DNA of 64,000 nt, taken from positions 1 to 64,000 of the forward strand of contig NZ_FORU01000001.1 of the NCBI RefSeq assembly GCF_900114085.1, in the 5' to 3' direction. Within the stretch, counting starts at the first letter, position 1. Every line of letters starts with the position of its first letter. The position numbers and the translations under genes are program-made. Source of the DNA: Myroides guanonis (lineage in GTDB: Bacteria; Bacteroidota; Bacteroidia; Flavobacteriales; Flavobacteriaceae). Positions 62,241 through 64,000 of this stretch are shown here, piece by piece. A model generated the notes under the pieces. That model was not told where the DNA came from. It was given only the letters and a program-made list of their open reading frames with translations, and did not search any database.

Positions 62241-64000
62241 ATGAGGAACTTTACTTTGTATTTTAACAAATTTATGATTGTATTATTGCTATTGATAATT
62301 CATAATGGCTATGCAATACCATCATCGATTGAATATCGAGAATATAACTCGAATTGGTTGCAGAAAAGTTTTGCACCAGGATTATTTTTACAACCTTATT
62401 ATGCGTTTGAAAATAATGAAAGCATTAATGTAGCAGCTGCTGGAAGTTCTCTTTTTTCCGATGATTTTGAAGGTGCTACCACAAATTGGACTTTTATTAA
62501 TAGTGTCCAAAATGGTTGGTTTATTGGAACAGCTACCAAAAATGGAGGAACTAAATCCATGTATGTTTCTGATGATAAAGGCATTTCTAATAGTTATTCA
62601 TTAACTACTTCAGTTTCTTTTGCGGTAAGTAAAGCTATTTCTATTCCAGTTAGTACATCAGATGTTAGTTTGACTTATGATTGGAAAGGGGAAGGAGAGG
62701 GGACAGCAAGCTATTTATATGATTATCTTGAAGTCTGGATAGTAGACGAAAGTTTTACCCCAACGGCTGGTACTAAAATGAATACAACTAAAGGGAAACT
62801 ATTAAAAGGGCCTTCACTTAAACAAGCTACTTGGAAAACGGAATTTTTAGTGACTGATGTTAGTATTTATGCTGGAAAAAAGATAAAGATTGTTTTTCAA
62901 TGGGCAAATGATTTTAATAGCTTTTATCCACCTGCAGCGGCAATTGATAATGTAGAGATTGAAACTATTTCATGCTCTTCTCCCAAAGACATGAAGGCTG
63001 GGGCTATTAATACTGATAGTGCAGATGTTACTTGGGTTGGACCTAATGGATATCTTGACAACAACTATGAGCTTTTTATTAATACGACTGACAATAGCCC
63101 TAGTGGTTCGTCAACTATTATAAGTGTAAATAATGCACTTACTTATAGTTTTAAAGGCCTAGTTCCTAATCAAAGCTATTTTGTTTGGTATAGAACTGTA
63201 TGCAGTCCTACAGATAAAAGTTATTGGACTGGACCATATCAGTTTAGAACACCTTGTGTATTGTTAAATCTTCCATTTTTAGAAGGTTTTGACACTACTT
63301 CTAGTACAATATATTGTTGGACTATAATAGATAATAATAAGGACGAAACCACCTCTAATAATATTTGGAGAACATCAACTTCATTTAAAGATGGTACTCA
63401 TTCCATGTATTTTTATGGTAATTCAACTTCTCCAAAACACGATGATTGGTTAATTTCTCCGACATTTAAAGTCGATTCTACCAAAACATATCGATTAAAG
63501 TATCACTATAAGACATCAACATCTTATAAAAATGATTTTGAAGTCAAACTTTCTAATTCAGGCGTTGGAGTTAGTGATTTTACTACTACGTTAATATCTA
63601 AGAAAGGACACAGTAGCAGTGATTGGGATGAAGAGCGTTATTTCATGACTGGAATTGAAGGGGAAATTAATATCGCTTGGTTGGTAAACACAGTTAAGAG
63701 TGGTACATATCTCTATTTGGATAATATATCGCTAGAAGAAGTAAATTGTACGGAAGCATTTGATTTATCTTCTAAAGATATAAAATCAGATAGAGCTACT
63801 ATAATATGGCAAGACAATAAGAATTCTTCATGGGAATATTCCATCCAAGAGAAAGATGACGGAGAACCTATAAGTGCTGGAACTCCTACAACTGTAAAAG
63901 AAGTTATAGTAGATAAAAAACAAGATGGAACTCCATTAAGTGACAATACTGAGTATGAGTACTATGTTCGTGCTAAGTGTGCTAATGGTGGTTTTAGTGA
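62241..64000 (+). CDS. Large secreted adhesin with fibronectin III and choice-of-anchor domains (3' end outside window)
   Basis: The frame is open from ATG 62241 to the end of the window (586 codons). It starts with a Sec signal peptide (hydrophobic core IVLLLLIIHNGYA). Two choice-of-anchor/MAM-like beta-sandwich domains begin FSDDFEGATTNWTFI and LPFLEGFDTTSS..CWTIID, and fibronectin type III segments with DVTWVGPNGY, YFVWYRTVC and EYYVRAKC follow each. Such Flavobacteriia proteins are exported by T9SS and end in a C-terminal sorting domain, which must lie beyond 64000. Ligand unknown. Confidence 0.88.
   Translation, partial: MRNFTLYFNKFMIVLLLLIIHNGYAIPSSIEYREYNSNWLQKSFAPGLFLQPYYAFENNESINVAAAGSSLFSDDFEGATTNWTFINSVQNGWFIGTATKNGGTKSMYVSDDKGISNSYSLTTSVSFAVSKAISIPVSTSDVSLTYDWKGEGEGTASYLYDYLEVWIVDESFTPTAGTKMNTTKGKLLKGPSLKQATWKTEFLVTDVSIYAGKKIKIVFQWANDFNSFYPPAAAIDNVEIETISCSSPKDMKAGAINTDSADVTWVGPNGYLDNNYELFINTTDNSPSGSSTIISVNNALTYSFKGLVPNQSYFVWYRTVCSPTDKSYWTGPYQFRTPCVLLNLPFLEGFDTTSSTIYCWTIIDNNKDETTSNNIWRTSTSFKDGTHSMYFYGNSTSPKHDDWLISPTFKVDSTKTYRLKYHYKTSTSYKNDFEVKLSNSGVGVSDFTTTLISKKGHSSSDWDEERYFMTGIEGEINIAWLVNTVKSGTYLYLDNISLEEVNCTEAFDLSSKDIKSDRATIIWQDNKNSSWEYSIQEKDDGEPISAGTPTTVKEVIVDKKQDGTPLSDNTEYEYYVRAKCANGGFS

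Overview
The window is an AT-rich chromosomal segment from a member of the Bacteroidota, almost certainly family Flavobacteriaceae. The genus is not fixed by what I can see; Myroides or a Flavobacterium relative would fit. The evidence is an M4 metalloprotease with a type IX secretion (T9SS) C-terminal tail, repeated TAnnTTTG promoter boxes (the Bacteroidota -7 element), few Shine-Dalgarno sequences, and Bacteroidota-typical families such as CcsBA, TIGR02757, DUF1015 and TrhO-type rhodanese. Most of the content is ordinary core metabolism and housekeeping, not a genomic island.

Region by region: 1-400 holds two copies of a 64-bp GC-rich repeat and terminators. 389-4717 carries divergent folate genes (pabA, pabB), fumarylacetoacetase and glyA. 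4775-10546 is a tight six-gene minus-strand operon (DUF1015, YggS-like, exonuclease/GIY-YIG, ion channel with zinc ribbon, miaA, acyl-ACP thioesterase). 10624-13786 has 3-hydroxyacyl-CoA dehydrogenase, a Gfo/Idh/MocA oxidoreductase, pcm and smpB. 13879-16524 has a long palindrome, a beta-barrel protein, two tRNA-Tyr genes and kdsA. 16681-20168 is a polyphosphate operon (SixA-like, ppk, ppx). 20165-25313 has an ABC ATPase, msrA, small proteins and the secreted protease. 25380-29569 has nadD-gmk-yicC, an ArsC/Spx-like protein and trhO. 30076-36689 has an AraC-type regulator, recA, a cobalamin riboswitch facing a thioesterase, MATE, and meaB. 36811-46991 has an MFS transporter, an FAD oxidase, CcsBA, an aminotransferase, a ZIP transporter and methyltransferases. 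47232-47819 is noncoding and carries two opposed arrays of 11-bp repeats. 47820-61321 is a run of single genes (sirtuin, TrmH-like, AraC, pyrD, LysE, LLM oxidoreductase, ddh, SRPBCC, Crp, Ca2+/H+ antiporter, HAD, ankyrin lipoprotein, GNAT, asnA). 62241 to the end is the 5' part of a large secreted fibronectin/choice-of-anchor adhesin.

Genes that work together: SixA/Ppk/Ppx in polyphosphate turnover; pabA/pabB in p-aminobenzoate synthesis; yicC/gmk/nadD as a standard flavobacterial cluster; MeaB (a B12-enzyme chaperone) and the cobalamin riboswitch as two B12-related items 3 kb apart. I found no CRISPR array, insertion sequence, prophage or recognisable defence island. The least explained structures are the cobalamin riboswitch with no classical B12 gene behind it, the mirror-image 11-bp repeat arrays at 47528-47629, the 53-bp palindrome at 13879-13931 and the 64-bp repeats at the left edge.
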